A DNA stretch of 43,264 nucleotides from Candidatus Stoquefichus massiliensis AP9 (GCF_000455285.1 NZ_HG005288.1:249766-293029); one strand, 5' to 3'; shown: positions 17,307-24,841, counted from the first letter of the stretch. Program-made: numbers and translations. Notes: a model not told the origin generated them from the letters alone.

Positions 17307-17337
17307 AAGTGTCAGCCAGTTAACCAACGTAACACTT
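17307..17337 (-). promoter_or_regulatory. Leader hairpin, candidate antiterminator recognition element
   Basis: On the minus strand AAGTGT (17337-17332) pairs with ACACTT (17312-17307), with further partial pairing between GTTGGTTAACTGGC bases inside. It begins inside the stop region of the second NusG-like gene and lies about 70 nt before the terminator. LoaP-type proteins are known to bind a leader RNA hairpin; this is the best candidate here. Confidence 0.45.
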
Positions 17338-17833
17338 AATTCTTGCTTTTAATTTCTACACCAAGAACTATCTTTCTATCAAAAAAAGGTAAATCTAACT
17401 GTGCAATACAACTATGTTTAACAACTTTAATAATATGATCTTGATAATTTAATAATGGTCCACTTGTAATAACTGTCTTACCATTTTCTTGATAACCAAC
17501 AGATACTCTCGCAACATATTCATCATCTAATACACTATTAAAGAATTCTATTTCTTTGTCTCTTAATGCTGATACTTCAGCATTTTCTAATTGTTTAATG
17601 AGTCCTTCGTTCTTATCTCTCATAGATAATAAAAGATCATTAAAATCATTTTGATTTAAATAAGATTTTACAAAGATATAATTATTAAACATATCTCTTA
17701 CTGTTTTTTTCTTTGCTTCCCTATGAAAAACTTCACTTTTAGGAATAAAAGCAATAAGTTCTTTTTGTTGATTCAAATTAGAAAGTATTTTATTTGTTTT
17801 ATGACTTAATACATATAAAACATACCAATTCAT
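17336..17833 (-). CDS. NusG-like specialised antiterminator (LoaP-type), second copy, 165 aa
   Basis: An N-terminal NGN domain (MNWYVLYVLSHKTNKIL, then MFNNYIFVKS) and a C-terminal KOW domain (ITSGPLLNYQDHIIKVVKHS). NusG paralogues of the LoaP and RfaH type bind elongating RNA polymerase and keep it from stopping at terminators within long polysaccharide or antibiotic operons. This copy is the more diverged: the KOW segment has lost the RHKR-type basic patch of its neighbour. It overlaps the first copy by 4 nt, so the two are made in coupled fashion. Directly downstream is a hairpin leader with an intrinsic terminator, the expected target. Confidence 0.85.
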   Translation of the reverse strand: MNWYVLYVLSHKTNKILSNLNQQKELIAFIPKSEVFHREAKKKTVRDMFNNYIFVKSYLNQNDFNDLLLSMRDKNEGLIKQLENAEVSALRDKEIEFFNSVLDDEYVARVSVGYQENGKTVITSGPLLNYQDHIIKVVKHSCIAQLDLPFFDRKIVLGVEIKSKN

Positions 17834-18333
17834 GATTTGCTTACAACCTCTAAAGGAACTTTCATGATTCTACCTAATATATTGCAATCCAAAATAGCCA
17901 TTCTTTTATGTCTATCTATTCTTTTAATACTTTTTTCTAGACCAATCAGCGGTCCATCATTTATGATTAAACGAGAATCAGCAATATGTCCTGTAGAATG
18001 TTTTATTACCCCTTGATTATCAAACATCTTTTCCAAAAGAACCTGTTCCATTGAAGTTAATGAAAAAATACTTTCATACTCTAATAATTGAGCAACATGA
18101 TTAATTGAATAAAAGAAATCTTCATATTTCTTCTGAAATTCATCATGTTTTAAAGATGTTCTAATAAAGATATAGTCAGGATACATATAGGATGTCTGAA
18201 ATTCTTTAACTCTAGAATTAGAGAACCATTTCTCCATCTTTGGTAAAAATGCATAAATATTTTGATTATCATTCAAATAATCAATAATTTCTTGACATTT
18301 TCCTGATTTAACATGCACTATATACCAATCCAT
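17830..18333 (-). CDS. NusG-like specialised antiterminator (LoaP-type), first copy, 167 aa
   Basis: NGN domain with DWYIVHVKSGKCQEIIDYL at the start and MYPDYIFIRTS in the central sheet; KOW domain with INDGPLIGLEKSIKRIDRHK (about 125-145), very like LoaP. It acts with RNA polymerase to read through terminators. The ATG at 18333 is preceded by GGGAGGAA at 7 nt spacing. Only 24 nt separate the start from the left inverted repeat of the recombinase segment, and I see no convincing promoter reading leftward across that repeat in the present orientation. Its transcription therefore probably depends on the orientation of the segment. Confidence 0.88.
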   Translation of the reverse strand: MDWYIVHVKSGKCQEIIDYLNDNQNIYAFLPKMEKWFSNSRVKEFQTSYMYPDYIFIRTSLKHDEFQKKYEDFFYSINHVAQLLEYESIFSLTSMEQVLLEKMFDNQGVIKHSTGHIADSRLIINDGPLIGLEKSIKRIDRHKRMAILDCNILGRIMKVPLEVVSKS

Positions 18334-18356
18334 ACGTCATTCCTCCCTGTTTTTAC

Positions 18357-18380
18357 TTCGCAGAACTACTTATTCTAGGA
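18357..18380. repeat. Left inverted repeat and recombinase core site (IR-L)
   Basis: TTCGCAGAACTACTTATTCT (18357-18376) is the exact reverse complement of 19575-19594. As a recombination core it reads TCGCAGAA (arm), CTACTTA (7-bp spacer), TTCTAGGA (arm with two mismatches to a perfect palindrome). Confidence 0.9.
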
Positions 18381-18423
18381 TAAATTACTTGAAAATAAAT
18401 AGATAATTAAAGTTATAAAATAA

Positions 18424-18469
18424 AAGAAAGAGTAAAATCCCTAAATTCATAAGCATTTGACTCTTTCTT
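18424..18469 (-). terminator. Terminator of the recombinase gene
   Basis: AAGAAAGAGT (18424-18433) pairs perfectly with ACTCTTTCTT (18460-18469); an inner AAAT/ATTT adds four pairs. On the minus strand the stem is followed by a T-rich run. It shields the NusG-like genes from recombinase readthrough in the present orientation. Confidence 0.75.
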
Positions 18470-18498
18470 CATCTATCTATATTAAAATAGGTAAGGAA

Positions 18499-19443
18499 CT
18501 AAGACAACATAGGTTTTTCTATTTTATCAACTTGACTCATCTTAAATTTTAATGATGAATGAACATATAAATTAAGTGTTGTTGAAATATTAGAATGACC
18601 TAATATTTCACTTAATGATTTCACATCTACACCAGACATAACACAATTTGTTGCATATGTATGTCTTAATGCATGAAAGTTCATATGAATATCATATTGC
18701 TGACATAATTTATGAAATTTATATTGAACAGTTCTTGGATCAACGAGTTTTAATGAGTTTGATACAACATAATATTGATCATTTTTTTCTTTATTTATAT
18801 TGTAATATTGACAAAGATATTCTTTAAGAAATAAAGGAATTGGTACAATTCTTTGTGATGTTATTGTTTTTGGATCAGATATAATAAGAGTTGTTTTAGA
18901 AGCGTTATTTTCTTTATTTTTAAGTCTTTGAACAGTCTTTTTTATTTCAATTGTTCCTGCTTTTAAATCAATATCTTCCCATTGTAAGGCACAAATTTCT
19001 CCTATTCTAAGTCCTGCATATAATCCTAGTAAAATACATACAGATATTGATTCTAAATGTAATAAACTATATCTTTCTAAATATTGTTTTTCATCATTTC
19101 CTAATACATCACATTTAATTTTACTTTTAGGAAGTTTAAAATAATTTAAATTAATGTGATGAATATGATATTTATCTTCTGCGAATTGAAAAATAGATTG
19201 AATTGTAAATAATATTGTTTTCATAGAACTATTGGATAGTTTTTTACCTTGTAATTCTTCTGTTAGAAAAGTAACAATTAACTTATCATCTATATCATTT
19301 AATATATATTTTTCAAAAAATGGTATTAAATGTAAATAAACAATATTTTCATACTTAGAATAACTGGAATATTTTACATACATCTTTTTTAGATTCAACC
19401 ATTCTTCTGATAAATTTTGAAATGTCATACAATTTTTTTCCAT
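18499..19443 (-). CDS. Tyrosine site-specific recombinase (probable DNA invertase), 314 aa
   Basis: A phage-integrase family enzyme. Residues about 8-95 form the SAM-like core-binding domain (FQNLSEEWLNLKKMYV). The catalytic domain has R146 (LYAGLRIGEI), K192 (DPKTITSQR), H257-x-x-R260 (HALRHTYATN), H283 (ILGHSNISTT) and the nucleophile Y293 (LNLYVHSS), so all catalytic residues are present. The start at 19443 follows AGGAAGG. The gene lies entirely within the 20-bp inverted repeats, each shaped like a core site of this family. That arrangement resembles hin of Salmonella in layout but with a tyrosine, not serine, enzyme. Confidence 0.9.
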   Translation of the reverse strand: MEKNCMTFQNLSEEWLNLKKMYVKYSSYSKYENIVYLHLIPFFEKYILNDIDDKLIVTFLTEELQGKKLSNSSMKTILFTIQSIFQFAEDKYHIHHINLNYFKLPKSKIKCDVLGNDEKQYLERYSLLHLESISVCILLGLYAGLRIGEICALQWEDIDLKAGTIEIKKTVQRLKNKENNASKTTLIISDPKTITSQRIVPIPLFLKEYLCQYYNINKEKNDQYYVVSNSLKLVDPRTVQYKFHKLCQQYDIHMNFHALRHTYATNCVMSGVDVKSLSEILGHSNISTTLNLYVHSSLKFKMSQVDKIEKPMLS

Positions 19444-19538
19444 TCATAGACCCTTCCTTTGTTCAAATATTAAATCAATAATACGACTTATATATATTTC
19501 AATTACATCTTAATAATGAATAAATCTGTCTTTTCAGG

Positions 19539-19566
19539 TTGATTTTTAGCATATATGTGTTATAAT
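19539..19566 (+). promoter_or_regulatory. Invertible outward promoter
   Basis: TTGATT (19539-19544), 16 bp, TATAAT (19561-19566), with TG one base before the -10 box (extended -10). Transcription would start near 19573, at the inner edge of the right inverted repeat, and run rightward, away from the capsule operon. After inversion it would read into the NusG-like genes. Confidence 0.75.
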
Positions 19567-19570
19567 TTTT

Positions 19571-19594
19571 TCGCAGAATAAGTAGTTCTGCGAA
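19571..19594. repeat. Right inverted repeat and recombinase core site (IR-R)
   Basis: TCGCAGAA (19571-19578), spacer TAAGTAG (19579-19585) and TTCTGCGA (19586-19593) form a perfect palindromic core. The spacer is the reverse complement of that at the left site, as required for inversion rather than excision. Confidence 0.9.
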
Positions 19595-19611
19595 AAATAT
19601 TTTTAATAAAC

Positions 19612-19641
19612 AGGTGTTCATTTGGTATGAACACCTTTTCT
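19612..19641. terminator. Bidirectional terminator outside IR-R
   Basis: AGGTGTTCAT (19612-19621), loop TTGGT, ATGAACACCT (19627-19636), followed by TTTTCT. On the plus strand it would end transcripts of the invertible promoter after about 65 nt; on the minus strand it follows gpr. Confidence 0.88.
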
Positions 19642-19666
19642 ATAATTATATTATTTCTTATTGCAA

Positions 19667-20635
19667 TTAATATCTTAAATTATTAATACTTGTTGATAGT
19701 ATCTTTGATATCATTTCTATATCAAAATCTATTTGTTTGTCACTCATGACAAACTGATCCTCTATAGGATTTAAGACTTCATTGAGTAATTGTATTCTTT
19801 TTTGTTCGTCTAATTGTCCGATTTCTCCTAAGATTAAACGTCTTTGGACTTCATTAAGTCTTCCTTCATATCTTTTACGTTTTCCTACTTTTAATGCTGT
19901 TGAGGGATCTAATGATTCTTTAAAGTATCCTTCTAACAGATTATAAACATCACTAACAAGACTTGATACATGAATAACTGTTGGTATTCCTATCGCAATG
20001 ACTGGCACACCCATCGATGTTTCTGTAATACTCTTACGATGATTTCCGATACCACTTCCTGGATATATTCCTACATTATTCATTTGAATCACATGACAGA
20101 TTTTTTCATAACTTTGAGCACACAATGCATCAATGGCAATAATTAAATCAGGACGGTATTCATTCACTAAACAACTCACAATATCTGCTGTTTCCATTCC
20201 TGTATGTGCCATAACACCTGGTGCAATACATAAGCTATCATAATATTGTTGATGATGTCTTTCATCTAATGGATAATGATGTGTTGCTCGTAAGTGTTTA
20301 ATTGTTCTGGGACCAATAGCATCACTTGTTAATGTTTCATTTCCTAAGCCTACAAAGAGAATTAAAGGATCTATTTTCTTTGTTTTTTCTTTAATAAATA
20401 AAGATAATTGTTGTTCAAAATGTTTGGCGATAGTAGAAACATCCTGATAATCTGGAAAACTTATTTCTACATATTGTCCTATTTCATGAGGATAAAGATC
20501 ACTTGTTTGTAATATTTCAAATGTTTCAATTGTAATATTTCCATCTTTTTTCTCGAAACGTTTATAATCTTTATCTTGTGTAGCTAATGCTAAGGATTCT
20601 ATTGCTAAATCACTTCGTGTATAATATTTCTTCAT
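19667..20635 (-). CDS. gpr: Germination protease GPR, 322 aa
   Basis: Degrades small acid-soluble spore proteins when spores germinate; made as an inactive precursor in the forespore. The N-terminal TRSDLAIESLAL matches the propeptide cleavage region, which resembles the SASP cleavage site. Conserved GPR segments are visible: FVGLGNETLTSDAIGPRTI (about 94-112), APGVMAHTGMETADIV, IIAIDALCAQSYEKI and GSGIGNHRKSI. Length is slightly below the usual 350-370. It is good evidence that the organism sporulates. It lies 31 nt from the terminator next to the invertible segment and is divergent from rpsT. Confidence 0.95.
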   Translation of the reverse strand: MKKYYTRSDLAIESLALATQDKDYKRFEKKDGNITIETFEILQTSDLYPHEIGQYVEISFPDYQDVSTIAKHFEQQLSLFIKEKTKKIDPLILFVGLGNETLTSDAIGPRTIKHLRATHHYPLDERHHQQYYDSLCIAPGVMAHTGMETADIVSCLVNEYRPDLIIAIDALCAQSYEKICHVIQMNNVGIYPGSGIGNHRKSITETSMGVPVIAIGIPTVIHVSSLVSDVYNLLEGYFKESLDPSTALKVGKRKRYEGRLNEVQRRLILGEIGQLDEQKRIQLLNEVLNPIEDQFVMSDKQIDFDIEMISKILSTSINNLRY

Positions 20636-20694
20636 GTTCTCACCACATTAAGCATTGACAAATTAAAAAAAAATAATCATTTCACAATAAAACA

Positions 20695-20723
20695 TTGCAT
20701 TTATCGTCTATTTTTGATAGAAT
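20695..20723 (+). promoter_or_regulatory. Promoter of rpsT
   Basis: TTGCAT (20695-20700), 17 bp, TAGAAT (20718-20723), about 35 bp before the start codon of S20. Confidence 0.75.
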
Positions 20724-20758
20724 AACTAGGCGAAAGACAAAAGCGAGGTGAAAGAACA

Positions 20759-21022
20759 ATGGCAAACATGAAACAACAAATCAAACGTTATAAAAACGAT
20801 AACAAAAAACGTGCAATCAACAATTCTTATAAAAGTGCTTTAAAAACAGCAATTAAAAACGTAAGAGCTGCAGTTGAAGCTGGAGATAAAGAAGCTGCTA
20901 TCGTTGCTTACAATGTTGCTGCATCTAAATTAGATGCTTCAGTAAGCAAAGGAATTCATCATAAGAACTATGCTAGCAGACAAAAATCAAGATTAGCAAA
21001 ATTAGTTAATTCTATCGCTTAA
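20759..21022 (+). CDS. rpsT: 30S ribosomal protein S20, 87 aa
   Basis: Primary 16S rRNA-binding protein of the small subunit. The sequence is highly basic and helical: MANMKQQIKRYKNDNKKRAI at the start, SALKTAIKNVRAAVEAGDKE in the middle and GIHHKNYASRQKSRLAKLVN at the end, all typical. Ribosome site GAGGTGAAAG precedes the ATG. Divergent from gpr and with its own promoter and terminator, as in many Firmicutes where rpsT lies next to gpr. Confidence 0.97.
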   Translation: MANMKQQIKRYKNDNKKRAINNSYKSALKTAIKNVRAAVEAGDKEAAIVAYNVAASKLDASVSKGIHHKNYASRQKSRLAKLVNSIA

Positions 21023-21040
21023 TTGTGATAGATTTTTTTT
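21011..21040 (+). terminator. Terminator of rpsT
   Basis: TCTATC (21011-21016) pairs with GATAGA (21027-21032), followed by eight T. The hairpin overlaps the last codons of S20. Confidence 0.85.
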
Positions 21041-21090
21041 GACAAATTATACATACAATTAATGATAAAATAGCATCAAGGAGGGATACA

Positions 21091-21468
21091 ATGCTTTGTA
21101 GTCTCATTGGTGCTTTTTTATTAATTTATGTTGTCGCTATTACTTTTATGAATATTCTTGAATATCCTTTAGCTCATTATATGATTATTATTCCTAAATA
21201 TCTTATTCCACTAAAAAAAGGATATATCATTGCATTTTGTTTACAAATCCTTGCTATTGTATGTATTTTAATAGAAGGACACATTATACAATCTCCTATA
21301 CCCTATCTCTTTATTCATATTATATGCATTATTTATGCATTTATTCTCACAGTTATTACAATATATAACTGTCAATCACATACAGAAGAAAAGAAACAAT
21401 TTATGGCTCCTTTACTTTTCCTTATTACATTATGTTTTTGGCTGACAATCTATAACACAAAATTATAG
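21091..21468 (+). CDS. Small membrane protein, unknown function, 125 aa
   Basis: Four hydrophobic helices fill most of the protein (about 4-24, 41-63, 70-92, 103-122), connected by short loops; CQSHTEEKKQF is the only clearly polar stretch. AAGGAGGGA lies just before the ATG and TTGACA at 21039 is a possible -35 box. I do not recognise the family. It stands alone between rpsT and an Rpn remnant and has its own strong terminator. Confidence 0.7.
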   Translation: MLCSLIGAFLLIYVVAITFMNILEYPLAHYMIIIPKYLIPLKKGYIIAFCLQILAIVCILIEGHIIQSPIPYLFIHIICIIYAFILTVITIYNCQSHTEEKKQFMAPLLFLITLCFWLTIYNTKL

Positions 21469-21499
21469 GTGAACAAAGTATTCAAACTTGTTCACCTAT
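21465..21499 (+). terminator. Terminator of the small membrane protein gene
   Basis: A 12-bp stem, ATAGGTGAACAA (21465-21476) with TTGTTCACCTAT (21488-21499), starts at the stop codon and is followed by TTTATATTC. Confidence 0.85.
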
Positions 21500-21573
21500 T
21501 TATATTCTTACTATTGTTTAAGAATGTCAGTTATCTTCCAAATGTCCATTAACGAATATTAGACTATATTAAA

Positions 21574-21867
21574 TTAAGTTTCACATAACATTTTATCTAG
21601 TTCTTTTAACCTTTCTTCCAATCCTATTTGATATCCTTCTCTTTTCGCTTTGTCAAGTTCAGTATTTATATATCTTACATCACGTTCTATTTGCATAAAC
21701 TTAATACCTGATTCCAAATCAGAATCAGAACTTTCAAGAATGTTTGTGACTATATCACGACATCTTTGATCCATTTCTTCTTCACTTAAATTTTGACCAT
21801 CTTTAAAAAACATATATATTGACGTAATATACGATAAACATGTGTATCTTTAAAATGAATATCCATC
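21574..21867 (-). pseudogene. Frameshifted remnant of an Rpn-type nuclease
   Basis: A GGAGG site precedes the ATG at 21867 (MDIHFKDTHVYRILRQY), but this frame ends after about 26 codons. The following frame (21813 to 21574, starting FFKDGQNLSEEEMDQRC) runs on with the C-terminal features of Rpn proteins: QIERDVRYINTELDKAKREG is close to QMERDRRYVNTEKDKSKREG of the neighbouring intact copy. A one-base shift near 21813 joins the two. The nuclease core is absent, so this is the tail of a deleted copy. Confidence 0.65.
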
Positions 21868-21868
21868 T

Positions 21869-22801
21869 CTATTCCTCCAGTACTTTCTTCTTAAATTCCT
21901 GATAACTAAGGTTATCATATAATAATTCAAATATTTTGTTAATCTGTTGAGATGTACATTGTTCAACCTACTTAGCATCATCTTGATACCTACCTTGAAT
22001 CAACTTTTGTATTTTACTTTTTAATTCCTCATTCTCTTTTGCTAAACCAATTTCTATACCTTCTTCTCTTCCTATTTCTATCCCTTCTTCTTTTCCTTCT
22101 CTTTTAGACTTATCTTTTTCAGTATTGACATATCTGCGATCTCTCTCCATCTGATAATATTTAATAATATCATCAGAATTTAAATATCTTCTATACATTT
22201 CAACTGCTATTTTACAAACAGAATCACTTTGTTCCTCCAAATGATTTTCTTCATTTTCAAACAAATGAACAAACTGATAAAACGAATTCTTTCTTATAAC
22301 ATCCATTGGTAACTCCTCCAATCTTTGTGTCTGTATAATTTGAATATGTATTGGACCATCTTCCAAAATAATACAACTTTCTTTTTCCATAAACTCAATA
22401 TGATGTGTAAAGTGCTTAAATTTTTCAATGGGCTTCCCCGTGTAAATAATCAGCATACGAATACTTTTCACATTATAATTTTCACCTTTTTTTACCTCCT
22501 TCTCCAATAATTGAGATGCATAGCATATAAAACGAACAAGTTCCTCTCTACCAATATCACCATTCTGCATTTCTACATCATAATGATAATCAAGATCATC
22601 GTTAAAAACGACATCTAAAATCATCTTCTTTGCATCATCTGTTGGACCATATTCATCATTTGACAATACATTTGTCCATTGAACAGGATGCTCAGCTAAA
22701 TAATTGCCTATCATCAACCTCACTTCAGCAGAATTATAAAGCAAATAATGGAAAAAATAGTCCTTTGCGAACATAGGAACACAAGAAGTACTCTCTACCA
22801 T
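21869..22801 (-). pseudogene. Rpn-family PD-(D/E)XK nuclease/putative transposase, amber-interrupted near its end
   Basis: The frame from 22801 gives 277 aa to a TAG at 21968-21970. Without that stop it would continue for 33 more residues (VEQCTSQQINKIFELLYDNL...) to a TAG at 21869. The nuclease core is visible: D63 in ILDVVFNDD and the E77-x-Q79 pair in YDVEMQNGD, as in Rpn proteins that promote RecA-independent recombination. A C-terminal coiled segment repeats EEGIEIGREEGIEIG. Because the catalytic part is complete, the protein may still work; only the last helix is lost. It is divergent from pepF. Confidence 0.75.
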
Positions 22802-22944
22802 AAAACCATCCTTTCTAGAGTCTAAAAACTTACTTCTACTTCTATATACGCAAAAATTTTCTATTTTTCTTTTTTTATTTGCAATTTCTTTAAATTATTT
22901 TACAACAAATACAGAATATTTGTAATAAGCAAATATTATCTTTA

Positions 22945-22973
22945 TTGACAAAAATCATTGAAAGACATATCAT
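22945..22973 (+). promoter_or_regulatory. Promoter of pepF
   Basis: TTGACA (22945-22950), 17 bp, TATCAT (22968-22973), about 22 bp before the start codon and just ahead of AAGGAGG. Confidence 0.75.
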
Positions 22974-22995
22974 ATAGAAATATAAGGAGGAAATT

Positions 22996-24771
22996 ATGGA
23001 AAGATCAAGCATTGATAAAAAAGATACATGGGACTTATCATATATTTATAATGATCAACAAGATTTTTATAATGATTTAGATAAAGCCAAAGAATTATTA
23101 AATCAGTTAATCAAACAAAAAGAAACGTTCTTAAATCATACAGATAGTTTCTTAAAATTTCATGAAGATTATATTATGTTATCTCGTTATATTCAAAAAT
23201 TACATTGTTTTGCTCATCTTCATTGTGATGTAGAACCTAACCAACAAGAGTACCAAACAATGTATTCATCTATACTTACATTTTATGATCAAGTCACATC
23301 TTCATTAGACTTTTATACTGTTACGATGATTGCCGAAAGTGAGAAAGTCAACCAATATATTCAAGATGAAAGACTCTCTGATTATCGTTATTCTATTTCA
23401 GAAATTTTACGTCAAAAGAAACATGTTCTTTCACAAGAAATTGAAACATTAATATCTAAAACATCAACGATTTCTGATGTCTCATCTCAAGTTTTTGATG
23501 CTTTAAGATTAGACTATGATCCTGTTCATATTGATGGTGAAGAGAAATTCCTAAATAGTGCAACATTAACTGAGTTTTTAAAGAATAAGAATCCAGAAGT
23601 CAGAAAAGAAGCATATCATCATTTCTTTAAAGAATATAAGAGATTTGAAAATGTTTTTGCGACTACATTATCAGGAGTTATGAAAAAAGATGCTTTTTAT
23701 GCAGATGTCAAGAAATTTGATGATCCACTACAAGCAAGCCTATTTGATGATAATGTACCAACTTCATTATTCTTTAAAATATTACAAAAGGCCAATGAAG
23801 AATATCGTCCTTTATTTCATCGCTATAACGCATTAAAGAAAAGAATATTACAATTAGATTGTATGTATAATTATGATTTAAGTGTTCCTTTAGTGCAATT
23901 TCAAACAAAAAAATATACAATTGATGAATGCTTTGATATTATTCTTGATGTTGTCAAAGTCTTTGGTGATGACTATGTTAATATTATTAAGAAAGCACGA
24001 GATGAAAGATGGATAGACTATTATCCTCATATAGGTAAACGTATTGGTGCTTATTCTAGTGGATGTTATGATACGAATCCATATATTCTTATGAACTTTA
24101 TTGGAGATTATAATTCTTTATCTACAATGATTCATGAACTAGGACATAGTGCACATACTTACTTATCATGTCACAATCAATCACCTGTGAATTGTGATTA
24201 TCGTATCTTTGTTGCTGAAGTTGCATCAACAGTGAATGAAACACTCTTAATCAATTATATGTTAGAACACGCTTCTTCAAAAGAAGAAAAAGCTTACTTC
24301 TTATATGAACTCTTAGAGAATTGTGTTGGCTTAATTTTTAGACAGCCTATGTATGCTGATTTTGAACATATTCTGCATACTTGGGCTAAAGAAGGTAAAC
24401 CTATGTCATCTCAAACGATTACAGATTTATATCACAAAAAAAATGCAGAGTATTATGGATCTGACGTCACTATGGATGAATATGTGGGTTATTCTTGTTA
24501 TTATATTCCACATTTCTACTATAATTATTATGTTTATAAATATACATTAGGAATGACTGTTGCATTAGCTATTGTTTCTCGTATTTTAAATGGTGATGAA
24601 AAACAAAAGAATGCTTATTTACAATTCTTAAAATCTGGTGGCAGCAAGGATCCAGTTGATTTGTTAAAAGATGCTCTTGTAAATCCATTAGAAGATCAAT
24701 TATATGATGATGCTTTCCAATATTTTGAAAAAATATTGAATGAATTTGAAAACATTATTGAAAATACATAG
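22996..24771 (+). CDS. pepF: Oligoendopeptidase F, 591 aa
   Basis: A zinc metallopeptidase of family M3 that degrades short peptides in the cytoplasm. The zinc site H380-E381-L-G-H384 is in STMIHELGHSAHTYL, and the third ligand Glu lies in FVAEVASTVNETLL about 25 residues later. The N-terminal helical domain begins DKKDTWDLSYIY, the usual PepF opening (W-x-L-x-x-I/L-Y), and the C-terminus contains YYVYKYTLGMTVALAI and FLKSGGSKDPVDLLKDA, conserved in PepF. Length is normal (about 600). A strong ribosome site (AAGGAGG), promoter and terminator make it a single-gene unit. Confidence 0.95.
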   Translation: MERSSIDKKDTWDLSYIYNDQQDFYNDLDKAKELLNQLIKQKETFLNHTDSFLKFHEDYIMLSRYIQKLHCFAHLHCDVEPNQQEYQTMYSSILTFYDQVTSSLDFYTVTMIAESEKVNQYIQDERLSDYRYSISEILRQKKHVLSQEIETLISKTSTISDVSSQVFDALRLDYDPVHIDGEEKFLNSATLTEFLKNKNPEVRKEAYHHFFKEYKRFENVFATTLSGVMKKDAFYADVKKFDDPLQASLFDDNVPTSLFFKILQKANEEYRPLFHRYNALKKRILQLDCMYNYDLSVPLVQFQTKKYTIDECFDIILDVVKVFGDDYVNIIKKARDERWIDYYPHIGKRIGAYSSGCYDTNPYILMNFIGDYNSLSTMIHELGHSAHTYLSCHNQSPVNCDYRIFVAEVASTVNETLLINYMLEHASSKEEKAYFLYELLENCVGLIFRQPMYADFEHILHTWAKEGKPMSSQTITDLYHKKNAEYYGSDVTMDEYVGYSCYYIPHFYYNYYVYKYTLGMTVALAIVSRILNGDEKQKNAYLQFLKSGGSKDPVDLLKDALVNPLEDQLYDDAFQYFEKILNEFENIIENT

Positions 24772-24816
24772 CATTTAAAATGGTACCTGTAGAAAAGACA
24801 ACATCTTAACAGTATT

Positions 24817-24841
24817 GAGCACCTTATACAGGTGCTTTTTT
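24817..24841 (+). terminator. Terminator of pepF
   Basis: GCACCT (24819-24824), loop TATAC, AGGTGC (24830-24835), then six T. Confidence 0.9.

Larger units (their letters stand above)
18357..19594. mobile_element. Probable invertible segment (phase switch) carrying its own recombinase and a promoter
   Basis: Bounded by 20-bp perfect inverted repeats. Inside, from left to right, are an intrinsic terminator, a complete tyrosine recombinase gene on the minus strand and a strong promoter pointing right. Immediately left of it begin the NusG-like genes and the capsule operon. Immediately right are a terminator and the convergent gpr gene. Recombination between the repeats would invert 1.2 kb and aim the promoter at the NusG-like genes. 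Inversion itself is inferred, not seen. Confidence 0.82.

Noticed and set aside
22060-22110. Short DNA repeat in the Rpn gene that looked like a contingency repeat
   Set aside because: It encodes the EEGIEIG coiled repeat; two units only and no tract able to shift the frame.
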